Shown piece by piece: positions 35,356 through 44,301 of a DNA stretch of 58,029 bases. The position numbers were made by a program, and so were the translations under genes. The DNA comes from Phenylobacterium sp. Root700 (GTDB lineage Bacteria; Pseudomonadota; Alphaproteobacteria; Caulobacterales; Caulobacteraceae). The stretch spans positions 326,279 to 384,307 of the forward strand of contig NZ_LMHT01000034.1 in assembly GCF_001429025.1 (NCBI RefSeq), written 5' to 3'. A model generated the notes under the pieces. That model made no database searches. It was not told where the DNA came from and saw only the letters and a program-made list of their open reading frames with translations. The stretch's first letter is position 1. Every line of letters begins with the position of its first letter.

Positions 35356-37518
35356 CTACAGGAAACTGTACGGATCGACGTCGATCGAGACGCGGATCGC
35401 GCCCGGCGGGCGGATCCTGGCCCGCCAGGTGGCGAGATAGGCCGACAGGTCCACCGTGCGGTCCGCCCTGATCAGGAAGCGCTTGCGCCGCCGCCCACGG
35501 ATCAGCGACAGCGGCGCGTCGGCCGGGCCGTAGACCTCGACCCCGTCGGCGTTGGGCGCGGCCTCGGCCATCAGCCGCACGAACGCCTCCAGCGCCTGGG
35601 CGTCAGGGCCGGAGACCACGATCGCGCCGAGCCGGCCGAACGGCGGCAGCTTCATGATTTCGCGCTCGGCCATCTCGGCCTCCACGAAGGCGTCGCGGTC
35701 CTGGGCCTTCAGCGCCTGCATCACCGCGTGTTCGGGGGCGTAGGTCTGCAGCAGCGCCCGGCCTGGCCGATCGCGCCGCCCCGCCCGGCCCGTCGCCTGG
35801 GCCAGCAGCTGATAGGTCCGCTCCGAGGCGCGCAGGTCGCCGCCGCGCAGGCCAAGGTCGGCGTCGACCACCCCCACCAGGGTCAGCTTGGGGAAGTTGT
35901 GACCCTTGGCCGCCGCCTGGGTCGCGACCAGGATGTCGATCTCACCCTCGGCCATCGAGTCGACCAGCCGCCGCGCCTCCTTGGCGTCCCAGACCGTGTC
36001 GGACGAGAACACCGCCACCCGCGCCTGCGGGAACAGCATCCGCGCCTCCTCCTCCACCCGCTCCACGCCGGGACCGATCGAGGTCAGGCTGTCCTGGGCC
36101 CCGCAGTGCGGACACTTGTCGGGCTTGGGCATCGAGAAGCCGGTCAGGTGACAGACCAGGCGGTTTGAATAGCGATGCTCGACCAGCCAGCTGTCGGTGT
36201 CGGGCGAGGTCATCCGCTCGCCGCAGGCCTTGCAGAGCACCAGCGGCGCATAGCCGCGACGGTTCAGGAACAGCAGGGTCTGCTCGCCGGCCGCCAGGGT
36301 CTCGATCATCGCCTTGACCAGCGGCGGCGAGAGCCAGCGCCCGGTCTCCGGCGGGGTGTCCTTGAGGTCGATCAGGGTGATCTCGGGCAGCCGCGCGACG
36401 CCGTGGCGCGAGGTGAGCTTCAGCCAGCGATAGCGGCCGATCTCGGCGTTGCGCAGCGATTCCAGCGACGGCGTCGCCGAGGCCAGGATGACGCCGGCAC
36501 CCTCGATCTTGCCGCGCGCCACCGACAGGTCGCGGGCCTGGTAGATGAAGCCCTCGTCCTGCTTGTAGGAGCCGTCGTGCTCCTCATCGACCACGATCAG
36601 GCCAAGCTTGGCGAACGGCAGGAACAGGGCCGAGCGCGCGCCGATCACGATCCGGCAGCCGCCGGTCGCCACCGCGTCCCACACCTTGCGGCGCATGGGC
36701 GGGGCGATGTCGGAATGCCATTCGGCCGGCATCACCCCGAAGCGTTCCACGAACCGGGCGATCACCGCCTGGGTCAGGGCGATTTCCGGCAGCATGACCA
36801 GGACCTGGGCGACTGGATCGCGCGCCAGGGCCGCGGCCACAGCCTCCAGATAGACCTCGGTCTTGCCCGAGCCGGTCACCCCGTCCAGCAGGGCGACGTT
36901 GAAACCGCCCTCGCCCACCATGGCCACCAGGGCGGCGGCGGCGGCGGCCTGGCTGGGGTTCAGTTCATGACCCTTGCGGGCCAGGTCTGGCGCGTCGAAC
37001 CGGGTGTCGGCCTCGATCAGAGTCAGCGCCAGCGCCCCCTCGTCGACCAGACCCTTGATCACCCCGGCCGAAACCCCGGCGGCGCGAGCAAGGTCGGCGG
37101 GCGACAGACGCTGGCCGGCGGCGGCCTCCAGCACCTTGAGCCGAGCCGGCGTCGAGCGGCCGGGCTGTACGCCAGTGACCTCGATCACCTTCTCCGGCTT
37201 GGCCTTGGGCGCGCGCGCGCCGCGAATGGCGATGGCCAGCGGCTGGCCGGGGGCGTCGACCGAATAGCGTGCCGCCCACTGGACGAACTCGATGGCGCCG
37301 GGCGGCAGCGGCGGGGAATCAAGCTTGCTCTCGATGGCCTTCAGGGGACGGTTGCCGCCGGCGGCTTCGCGCAGGGCCACGACCACGCCGCGCAGCAGGC
37401 GCGGGCCCAGCGGGGCGGCGACCTGGTCCCCGACAGCCAGCTCCATCCCCTCGGGTTCGGCGTAGTCGAACGCCTCGGGCAGCGGCATGGGAAGCAGGAC
37501 GGAGGCGATGCGGCTCAT
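35356..37518 (-). CDS. priA: Primosomal protein N' (replication-restart helicase)
   Basis: Superfamily-2 3'-5' helicase that restarts stalled forks. The 720-aa product has a DNA-binding N-terminal domain, Walker [10 protein letters not shown] near residue 216, the D-E-E-H motif (V-V-D-E-E-H-D) near 312, the zinc-binding cysteines C-K-A-C-G-E and C-P-H-C-G-A near 430-480, and helicase motif V/VI ([19 protein letters not shown]) near 540-600. Length is typical. It is divergent from the aldolase gene. Confidence 0.96.
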   Translation of the reverse strand: MSRIASVLLPMPLPEAFDYAEPEGMELAVGDQVAAPLGPRLLRGVVVALREAAGGNRPLKAIESKLDSPPLPPGAIEFVQWAARYSVDAPGQPLAIAIRGARAPKAKPEKVIEVTGVQPGRSTPARLKVLEAAAGQRLSPADLARAAGVSAGVIKGLVDEGALALTLIEADTRFDAPDLARKGHELNPSQAAAAAALVAMVGEGGFNVALLDGVTGSGKTEVYLEAVAAALARDPVAQVLVMLPEIALTQAVIARFVERFGVMPAEWHSDIAPPMRRKVWDAVATGGCRIVIGARSALFLPFAKLGLIVVDEEHDGSYKQDEGFIYQARDLSVARGKIEGAGVILASATPSLESLRNAEIGRYRWLKLTSRHGVARLPEITLIDLKDTPPETGRWLSPPLVKAMIETLAAGEQTLLFLNRRGYAPLVLCKACGERMTSPDTDSWLVEHRYSNRLVCHLTGFSMPKPDKCPHCGAQDSLTSIGPGVERVEEEARMLFPQARVAVFSSDTVWDAKEARRLVDSMAEGEIDILVATQAAAKGHNFPKLTLVGVVDADLGLRGGDLRASERTYQLLAQATGRAGRRDRPGRALLQTYAPEHAVMQALKAQDRDAFVEAEMAEREIMKLPPFGRLGAIVVSGPDAQALEAFVRLMAEAAPNADGVEVYGPADAPLSLIRGRRRKRFLIRADRTVDLSAYLATWRARIRPPGAIRVSIDVDPYSFL

Positions 37519-37596
37519 TGCCCGCCCCAGATAGGCTGGCTTGGCGACCGCTCAACCGTTAAAGAGCGCGGCATAATCCGCACCAGAAGGTCACCC

Positions 37597-38250
37597 ATGC
37601 AGCTCTTTCTCGACACCACCGACGTTGTCTTGCTCAAGGAGCTCGTCGCCACCGGCCTGGTCGACGGCGTGACCACCAATCCGACGCTGATCGCCAAGTC
37701 CGGTCGTCCCATGCTGGAGGTCATCGCTGAGATTTGCGACCTCGTCGAGGGCCCCGTGAGCGCCGAGGTCGCCGCGACCGACGTCGCCGGCATGCTGGCC
37801 GAGGGCGCCAAGCTCGCCGCCGTCGCCACCAACGTGGTCGTAAAGCTCCCCCTGACCCGCGAAGGCCTGATCGCCACGGCCGAGTTTTCGGTCCAGGGCA
37901 TCCAGACCAACGTCACCCTGTGCTTCTCGGCCGCCCAGGCCCTGCTCGCCGCCAAGGCCGGCGCCACCTACATCTCGCCCTTCGTCGGCCGCCTGGACGA
38001 TTACGGCGCGGACGGCATGGAGCTGATCAGCGAGATCCGCGCCATCTACGATAACTATGATTTCGACACCGAGATCCTGGCCGCCTCGATCCGCAACCCC
38101 AGCCACGTCACGGCCGCGGCCCTGGCCGGCGCCGATTGCGCGACCATTCCGCCCACCGTCTTCACCGACCTCTTCAAGCACCCGTTAACCGAAAAGGGGC
38201 TTGAACAGTTCATGAGCGACTGGGCCAAGACGGGTCAGTCCATTCTCTAA
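37597..38250 (+). CDS. fsa: Transaldolase / fructose-6-phosphate aldolase
   Basis: The 217-aa product is a short-type transaldolase: M-Q-L-F-L-D-T-T-D start, G-V-T-T-N-P-T-L-I near residue 24, and the Schiff-base lysine in V-V-V-K-L-P-L-T near 86. Conserved F-V-G-R-L-D-D near 130 also fits. Short members act either as fructose-6-phosphate aldolase or as transaldolase (tal), which the sequence alone cannot separate. The ATG at 37597 begins the conserved core. It is followed within 20 bp by the DUF484 gene. Confidence 0.93.
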   Translation: MQLFLDTTDVVLLKELVATGLVDGVTTNPTLIAKSGRPMLEVIAEICDLVEGPVSAEVAATDVAGMLAEGAKLAAVATNVVVKLPLTREGLIATAEFSVQGIQTNVTLCFSAAQALLAAKAGATYISPFVGRLDDYGADGMELISEIRAIYDNYDFDTEILAASIRNPSHVTAAALAGADCATIPPTVFTDLFKHPLTEKGLEQFMSDWAKTGQSIL

Positions 38251-38267
38251 GAGACCACGGGGCGGGC

Positions 38268-38945
38268 ATGGACGGCGGGGCGCAGGCGAAAGAACACACC
38301 CTGGGCCCCGACGGCGTCCGCCGCTTCCTGTCGGACAACCCCGACTTCCTGCGTAGCGACCCGTCGCTGCTGGCCGAGCTCGGCCTGCGCCCGGACGCGG
38401 CCAATGTGGTCGACTTCGGGCCGGCCGCCCTGGCCCGGGTGCATGAGGCGCATCGGCGCGAGTCGAGCGCCCGCAAACATCTCGAAGCCACCGCGCGGGC
38501 CAATTTCTCGGCCCAGGCCCAGACCCACGGCGCAGTGGTCGACATGCTCGATTCCCGCAATCACGCCGATCTGGCCCGCCGGGTCGACGACCTAGCCCAG
38601 CTGCGCTTCGGCCTGGCCGCCGGCGTCGTCGCCCTGGAAGGCCCCGAGCGCACCCCGGCCGGCTGGCGGATGCTGGTCGAGGGGCAGATCGACATGATCA
38701 TCGGCCACGACCGCGTCGCCCTGATGGGCTTCCAGCCGACCGCGCTTGGCCTGTTCGGCGAGCGCGCCACGACCGTCCGTTCCATGGCCATGGTCCGCAT
38801 GGCGATCTGGGAGCCGTCGCGCGAGGGCCTGCTGGCCTTCGGCTCGGCCGACGAGCACGGGTTCACCGAGGACATGGGCGCCGAACTGGTCGCCTTCCTG
38901 GCCCGCGTCGTGGAACGCACGGCCGAGCGGTGGCCGGTCCCGTGA
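38268..38945 (+). CDS. DUF484-family protein upstream of xerC
   Basis: The 225-aa product has the DUF484 arrangement: V-R-R-F-L-S-D-N-P-D-F-L near residue 16, a helical linker, and a C-terminal GAF-like domain ending A-F-L-A-R-V-V-E. Function is unknown in general. DUF484 genes commonly sit directly before xerC, as here, with a 4-bp GTGA overlap. GGCGGG and GGGC precede the ATG rather than a strong ribosome site. Confidence 0.9.
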   Translation: MDGGAQAKEHTLGPDGVRRFLSDNPDFLRSDPSLLAELGLRPDAANVVDFGPAALARVHEAHRRESSARKHLEATARANFSAQAQTHGAVVDMLDSRNHADLARRVDDLAQLRFGLAAGVVALEGPERTPAGWRMLVEGQIDMIIGHDRVALMGFQPTALGLFGERATTVRSMAMVRMAIWEPSREGLLAFGSADEHGFTEDMGAELVAFLARVVERTAERWPVP

Positions 38946-39859
38946 CCTCCGCCCGCCAGGCGCTGGCGCTCTGGCTGGAACACCTGGCCAAGGAACGTCG
39001 CGCCTCGCCGCGCACGGTCGAGGCCTACGCCTTCGCGGGCGGCCGCTACATCAACTTCATGGAACAGCATCGCGGCGAGGCGCTGTCGCTCGCCGCCATG
39101 GGAACCCTGAGCGCCGGCGAGGTCCGCGCCTGGCTCGCCCATCTGCGCCAGGGCGACAAGCCGTTGTCGCCGCGCTCGCTGTCCCAGGCGCTGTCGGCCA
39201 TCCGCACCTTCCACCGGTTCCTCGATCGCCGGATGGACACCCCCAACGCCGCCATCGTGCTGGTGCGCGGTCCGCGCGTGCGACCCGGCGCGCCGCGTCC
39301 GGTCACCGAGGACCAGGCCCGCGGCCTGATCGCCGAACCATCTTTCGATCCCGACCGTGAGGACTGGGAGGCCAGCCGCGACGAGGCGGTGCTGACCCTG
39401 CTCTATGGCTGCGGCCTGCGGATCTCCGAGGCGCTGTCGCTGAAGCGCAGCGACGCGCCGTTGCGCGAAACCCTGCGCATCCTCGGCAAGGGCTCCAAGA
39501 CCCGGATCGTGCCGGTGCTGCCGGCGGTGCGGGACGCGATCGACGTCTACCTAACGCAGGTCCCGTTCGCCCTGGCCCCCGACGAGCCGCTGTTTCGCGC
39601 CAAGCGCGGGGGCGCCTTGAGCCCGCGCCATGTGCAGGCCACGGTGCAGGCCCTGCGCGGGCGGCTCGGCCTGCCCGACAGCGCCACGCCGCACGCCCTG
39701 CGCCACTCCTTCGCCACCCACCTGCTGGGAGCCGGCGCCGATCTGCGCTCGATCCAGGAACTGCTGGGCCACGCCTCGCTCTCGACCACCCAGCGCTACA
39801 CCGAGGTCGACGCCGCGGCCCTGCTCAGCGCCTACGCCAAGGCTCACCCGCACGCGTAG
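38942..39859 (+). CDS. xerC: Site-specific tyrosine recombinase XerC
   Basis: Acts with XerD at dif to resolve chromosome dimers. The 305-aa product has an N-terminal SAM-like core-binding domain and a C-terminal catalytic domain with Arg in G-C-G-L-R-I-S-E-A near residue 150, H-A-L-R-H-S-F-A-T-H near 255, L-G-H-A-S-L-S near 280, and the nucleophile Tyr in T-Q-R-Y-T-E. The GTG at 38942 gives a 4-bp overlap with the DUF484 gene; a GTG at 38930 is also possible. Confidence 0.94.
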   Translation: MTSARQALALWLEHLAKERRASPRTVEAYAFAGGRYINFMEQHRGEALSLAAMGTLSAGEVRAWLAHLRQGDKPLSPRSLSQALSAIRTFHRFLDRRMDTPNAAIVLVRGPRVRPGAPRPVTEDQARGLIAEPSFDPDREDWEASRDEAVLTLLYGCGLRISEALSLKRSDAPLRETLRILGKGSKTRIVPVLPAVRDAIDVYLTQVPFALAPDEPLFRAKRGGALSPRHVQATVQALRGRLGLPDSATPHALRHSFATHLLGAGADLRSIQELLGHASLSTTQRYTEVDAAALLSAYAKAHPHA

Positions 39860-39865
39860 GCGGCG

Positions 39866-40237
39866 TCAGGTCTTCACCAGCGACGGCAGACGATCCTCGA
39901 TCCAGTCGGTCAAGGCCTCGACGCGCACGGCGGCCTCCTCGCCTAGCGGGGTGAGGCTGTACTCCACATGCGGGGGCACGACCGGGTAGCTGCGGCGAAC
40001 CAGCAGGCCGTCGCCCTCGAGTTGCTGAAGGGTCTGGGCCAGCATCCGCTCACTGACCCCCGCGACCTTGCGGCGCAGTTCGCTGAACCGCAGCGTCCCG
40101 CCGCGCAGACCGATCAGGATCAGCACGCCCCAGGTGCTGGTGACGTGCTTGAGAACCTCCCGCGAGGGGCAGCGCGGCGCGAACACGTCGCCCCGCTGCA
40201 TGCGGTCGGCCAAGCGGTTGGAGGCGGGAACATCCAT
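39866..40237 (-). CDS. qorR: HxlR-family redox regulator, QorR/YtfH-like
   Basis: The 123-aa product has the HxlR winged helix: C-P-S-R-E-V-L-K-H-V-T-S-T-W-G near residue 22, F-S-E-L-R-R-K-V-A-G-V-S-E-R-M-L near 50. It has one Cys (C22), a possible redox sensor as in QorR. It is divergent from qorB exactly as ytfH/qorR is from ytfG/qorB in enterics, and should respond to quinones or electrophiles. GGAG precedes the ATG at 40237; an upstream in-frame ATG at 40303 is less likely. Confidence 0.87.
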   Translation of the reverse strand: MDVPASNRLADRMQRGDVFAPRCPSREVLKHVTSTWGVLILIGLRGGTLRFSELRRKVAGVSERMLAQTLQQLEGDGLLVRRSYPVVPPHVEYSLTPLGEEAAVRVEALTDWIEDRLPSLVKT

Positions 40238-40261
40238 ACTTACTCCGATGTATGTACTTAC
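40235..40261. promoter_or_regulatory. Candidate HxlR operator half-sites
   Basis: Two TACTTAC elements (40237-40243 and 40255-40261), spaced 18 bp apart, lie between the divergent regulator and qorB. CATAC/GTATG (40235-40239, 40250-40254) forms an inverted pair. Such repeats occur in operators of this regulator family. Confidence 0.5.
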
Positions 40262-40323
40262 GGAAAGGAAGTTAGGAACCCAAATGCCTGGCTGCAACTT
40301 CAATCATCAAAGTGAGGACAGCC

Positions 40324-41175
40324 ATGTACGCCATCACCGGAGCCTCGGGTCATCTCGGCCGGCTCGCCCTGAACGCCCTGCTCGAAACCATCGCCCCGGC
40401 CCAGGTGGTCGCCTTGGCGCGCGACCCGGCCAAGCTGGCCGACCTTGCCGCACGCGGGGTTCAGGTCCGTCGGTTTGACTATGAGGCGCCCCAGACCCTC
40501 GCGCCGGCCCTGGCGGGGGTGGAGCGCCTGCTGCTGATCTCGTCCAGCGAGGTCGGCAAGCGCGGGCGCCAGCATCAGGCCGTGATCGACGCGGCCAAGA
40601 CCGCCGGGGTCGGATTCATCGCCTATACGAGCATCCTGCACGCCGACACCAACCCGATGGGCCTGGCGGCCGAGCATCGCGCGACCGAGGCCGCCCTCCG
40701 GGAGAGCGGTCTGGCGCACGCCCTGTTGCGCAATGGCTGGTACACCGAGAACTACGTCCAGTCGGCGCCGGCCGCCCTGGCCCATGGCGCGCTGCTGGGC
40801 TCCGCCGGCGAAGGCGAGATCTCGGGCGCCAGCCGCGCCGACTACGCCGCCGCCGCGGCGAAGGTGCTGACCGGCGAGGCGGCGACGAAGGTCTACGAGC
40901 TGGCCGGCGACGAGGCCTTCACCCTGGCGCAGTTCGCCCAGGCCCTATCGGACATCGCCGGCAAGCCGGTGGTCTATACGGACCTGCCGGAAGCCGACTA
41001 CGCGGCGGCGCTGAAGGGCGCGGGCCTGCCTGCGCCGGTCGCCGACATGCTGGCCGAGAGCGACGCCAAGGCGGCGAAGGGCTCGCTGTTCGACGACAGC
41101 CGCGTGCTGAGCGGCCTGATCGGCCGCCCGACGACGCCGTTCAAGGAAACCTTGGCCACGGGGGTGAAAGGCTAA
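40324..41175 (+). CDS. qorB: NAD(P)H:quinone oxidoreductase QorB (YtfG) type
   Basis: An atypical SDR of the NmrA/QorB group that reduces quinones. The 283-aa product matches QorB closely: M-Y-A-I-T-G-A-S-G-H-L-G at residues 1-12, L-L-L-I-S-S-S-E-V-G near 72, F-I-A-Y-T-S-I-L-H-A-D-T near 97, L-L-R-N-G-W-Y-T-E-N-Y near 138, and L-F-D-D-S-R near 259. GAGG precedes the ATG. The divergent HxlR regulator and candidate half-sites suggest induction by quinones or electrophiles. Confidence 0.93.
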   Translation: MYAITGASGHLGRLALNALLETIAPAQVVALARDPAKLADLAARGVQVRRFDYEAPQTLAPALAGVERLLLISSSEVGKRGRQHQAVIDAAKTAGVGFIAYTSILHADTNPMGLAAEHRATEAALRESGLAHALLRNGWYTENYVQSAPAALAHGALLGSAGEGEISGASRADYAAAAAKVLTGEAATKVYELAGDEAFTLAQFAQALSDIAGKPVVYTDLPEADYAAALKGAGLPAPVADMLAESDAKAAKGSLFDDSRVLSGLIGRPTTPFKETLATGVKG

Positions 41176-41178
41176 GCG

Positions 41179-41481
41179 CTAGCGCGGCCTGGCGAACCGG
41201 CCGTCGCCCTGGACCTTCTCGCGAACGATGGTGGAGACGGCGCAGCCGGCGACCGAGCGCAGGACGGTCAGGTGCATGTCGGCGGGCGGCAGACTGGCCA
41301 GCGACTGCGCGCCGGCGTCGCCGCGGCGATCCTGGGGCCGCAGCAGCAGCGCCGGACTCGTTTGGGTGGAGGTTTCAATCACCCCTTGGCTCGGGCAGCG
41401 CGCTGAGCTTGGGAGGGGTTCGCCGGGCGCGGTCGCCATCACGGTGATGGCGGCGGCCAGCAGCGGAGCGGGGACGACCAT
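41179..41481 (-). CDS. Hypothetical 100-aa protein with signal-like N-terminus
   Basis: I do not recognise this protein. It begins with a short hydrophobic stretch (M-V-V-P-A-P-L-L-A-A-A-I-T-V-M-A) that could be a signal peptide, has two Cys (residues near 29 and 79), and a conserved-looking L-T-V-L-R-S-V-A-G-C-A-V segment. A strong GGAGGA ribosome site lies before the ATG, which supports a real gene. It is downstream of lpd on the same strand and converges with qorB. Confidence 0.65.
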   Translation of the reverse strand: MVVPAPLLAAAITVMATAPGEPLPSSARCPSQGVIETSTQTSPALLLRPQDRRGDAGAQSLASLPPADMHLTVLRSVAGCAVSTIVREKVQGDGRFARPR

Positions 41482-41546
41482 GGCGTTTCCTCCAGGCAGG
41501 AGGAAAGTCTACGCCCGGCCGCCCCGCGCCAAAAGTTAACTCGCGA

Positions 41547-42947
41547 TCAGGACTGCATGGTCCAGCCCTCGACGCCCATGGCGGCCTGACGGCCGGCTTC
41601 CGAGCGGGTCGGGTGGGGATGGCAGACGCGGGCGATGTCCTCGCTGGCGGCCTTGAAGGCCATGGCCACGCAGTACTCGCCGATCATCTCGCCGGCCTGC
41701 GGGCCGACGATGTGGACGCCGAGGATCTCGTCGGTCTTGGCGTCGGCCAGGACCTTGGCGAAGCCTTCGGTCTCGTGGTTGATCTTCGCCCGGCTGTTGG
41801 CGCTGAACGGGAACTTGCCCGTCTTGTAGGCGACGCCGGCTTCCTTGAGCTGTTCCTCGGTCTTGCCGACCCAGGCGACTTCCGGCGAGGTGTAGACGAC
41901 GCTGGGGACCAGATTGTAGTCCACGTGGCCCCACTTGCCGGCGATCATCTCGATGCAGGCGACGGCGTCTTCCTCGGCCTTGTGGGCCAGCATCGGCCCC
42001 AGGATCACGTCGCCGATCGCCCAGACGCCAGGCGCCGTGGTCTTGAAGTGGTCGGTCGGGATGAAGCCGCGCTTGTCGGTCTCCACGCCCACGCTGTCCA
42101 GACCGAGGTTCTCCGTGAACGGACGGCGGCCGATGGCCAGCAGGACGTACTCCGCCTCGATGGTTTCGGCCGCGCCGCCGGCGACGGGTTCGACGGTCAG
42201 GCTGACGTTCGACTTGCCGGCCTTGGCGCCGGTCACCTTGGCGCCGAGCTTGAACTGCACGCCCTGCTTGGTCAGCGAGCGCTGGAAGGTCTTGGCGGTC
42301 TCGGCGTCCATGCCAGGCGTGATGCGGTCCAGGAACTCGACCACGGTCACCTCGGCGCCGAGCCGGCGCCAGACCGAGCCCAGCTCCAGGCCGATGATGC
42401 CGGCGCCTATGACGATCAGGCTCTTGGGCACTTCGGGCAGCGACAGCGCGCCGGTGGAGTCGACGATGCGGTTCTGGTCGACCGCGACGCCCGGCAGCGG
42501 CGAGGGCTCAGAGCCGGTGGCGATGACGATGTTCTTGGCTTCGAGGACGCTGACCGAACCGTCCTCGGCGGTCACCTCGACCTTGCCGGCGCCGGCGATC
42601 TTGCCCGCGCCCTTGATCCACTCGACCTTGTTCTTCTTGAACAGGAACTCGATGCCCTTGGTCAGGGCGGTCACCGACTCAGCCTTCTGCTTCATCATCT
42701 GAACCAGGTTGAGCTTCGGCTTCACGTCGATGCCGAGGGTCGCGAACTCCGCGCCGGTCGCCGCTTCATAGAGTTCCGAGGCGTGCAGCAGGGCCTTCGA
42801 CGGCATACAGCCGACATTGAGGCAGGTGCCGCCCAGGGTGACGCGCTTTTCGACCACAGCGGCCTTCAGGCCCAGCTGTCCGGCGCGGATCGCCGCGTTG
42901 TAGCCGCCGGGGCCGCCGCCGATGATGATGACGTCGTATTGAGCCAT
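41547..42947 (-). CDS. lpdA: Dihydrolipoyl dehydrogenase (E3)
   Basis: FAD enzyme that reoxidises dihydrolipoyl groups of the 2-oxoglutarate (and other 2-oxoacid) dehydrogenase complexes with NAD. The 466-aa product has the FAD motif G-G-G-P-G-G-Y-N (residues 11-18), the redox pair in G-G-T-C-L-N-V-G-C near 38-46, an NAD domain G-A-G-I-I-G-L-E-L near 180, and the catalytic His/Glu in H-P-H-P-T-R-S-E near 443. It is the third gene of a sucA-sucB-lpd set. A terminator-like hairpin precedes it. Confidence 0.96.
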   Translation of the reverse strand: MAQYDVIIIGGGPGGYNAAIRAGQLGLKAAVVEKRVTLGGTCLNVGCMPSKALLHASELYEAATGAEFATLGIDVKPKLNLVQMMKQKAESVTALTKGIEFLFKKNKVEWIKGAGKIAGAGKVEVTAEDGSVSVLEAKNIVIATGSEPSPLPGVAVDQNRIVDSTGALSLPEVPKSLIVIGAGIIGLELGSVWRRLGAEVTVVEFLDRITPGMDAETAKTFQRSLTKQGVQFKLGAKVTGAKAGKSNVSLTVEPVAGGAAETIEAEYVLLAIGRRPFTENLGLDSVGVETDKRGFIPTDHFKTTAPGVWAIGDVILGPMLAHKAEEDAVACIEMIAGKWGHVDYNLVPSVVYTSPEVAWVGKTEEQLKEAGVAYKTGKFPFSANSRAKINHETEGFAKVLADAKTDEILGVHIVGPQAGEMIGEYCVAMAFKAASEDIARVCHPHPTRSEAGRQAAMGVEGWTMQS

Positions 42948-42966
42948 TTGCTCTTCCAGTCCTTAG

Positions 42967-42995
42967 CAAAACGGCGAGGCGTGAAGCCCCGCCGT
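42967..42995 (-). terminator. Intrinsic terminator between sucB and lpd
   Basis: On the - strand ACGGCGGGGC pairs with GCCTCGCCGT (one mismatch) across a five-base loop and is followed by TTTT. It ends about 20 bp before the lpd ATG, so lpd is reached only by read-through or a local promoter. Confidence 0.75.
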
Positions 42996-43026
42996 CGTTA
43001 GATGCGATCTGCCGTAAAGGCGGAGC

Positions 43027-44247
<1,221 letters not shown>

Positions 44248-44301
44248 TTGGAAGTCCTGTCTCTCTTTTGTTCGTTTGTTCTTATTTGGGTCTCGTGAAG
44301 C

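Noticed and set aside
44266..44277. GTTC-N4-GTTC near the sucB start as a LexA box
   Set aside because: Spacing is four bases, not seven.
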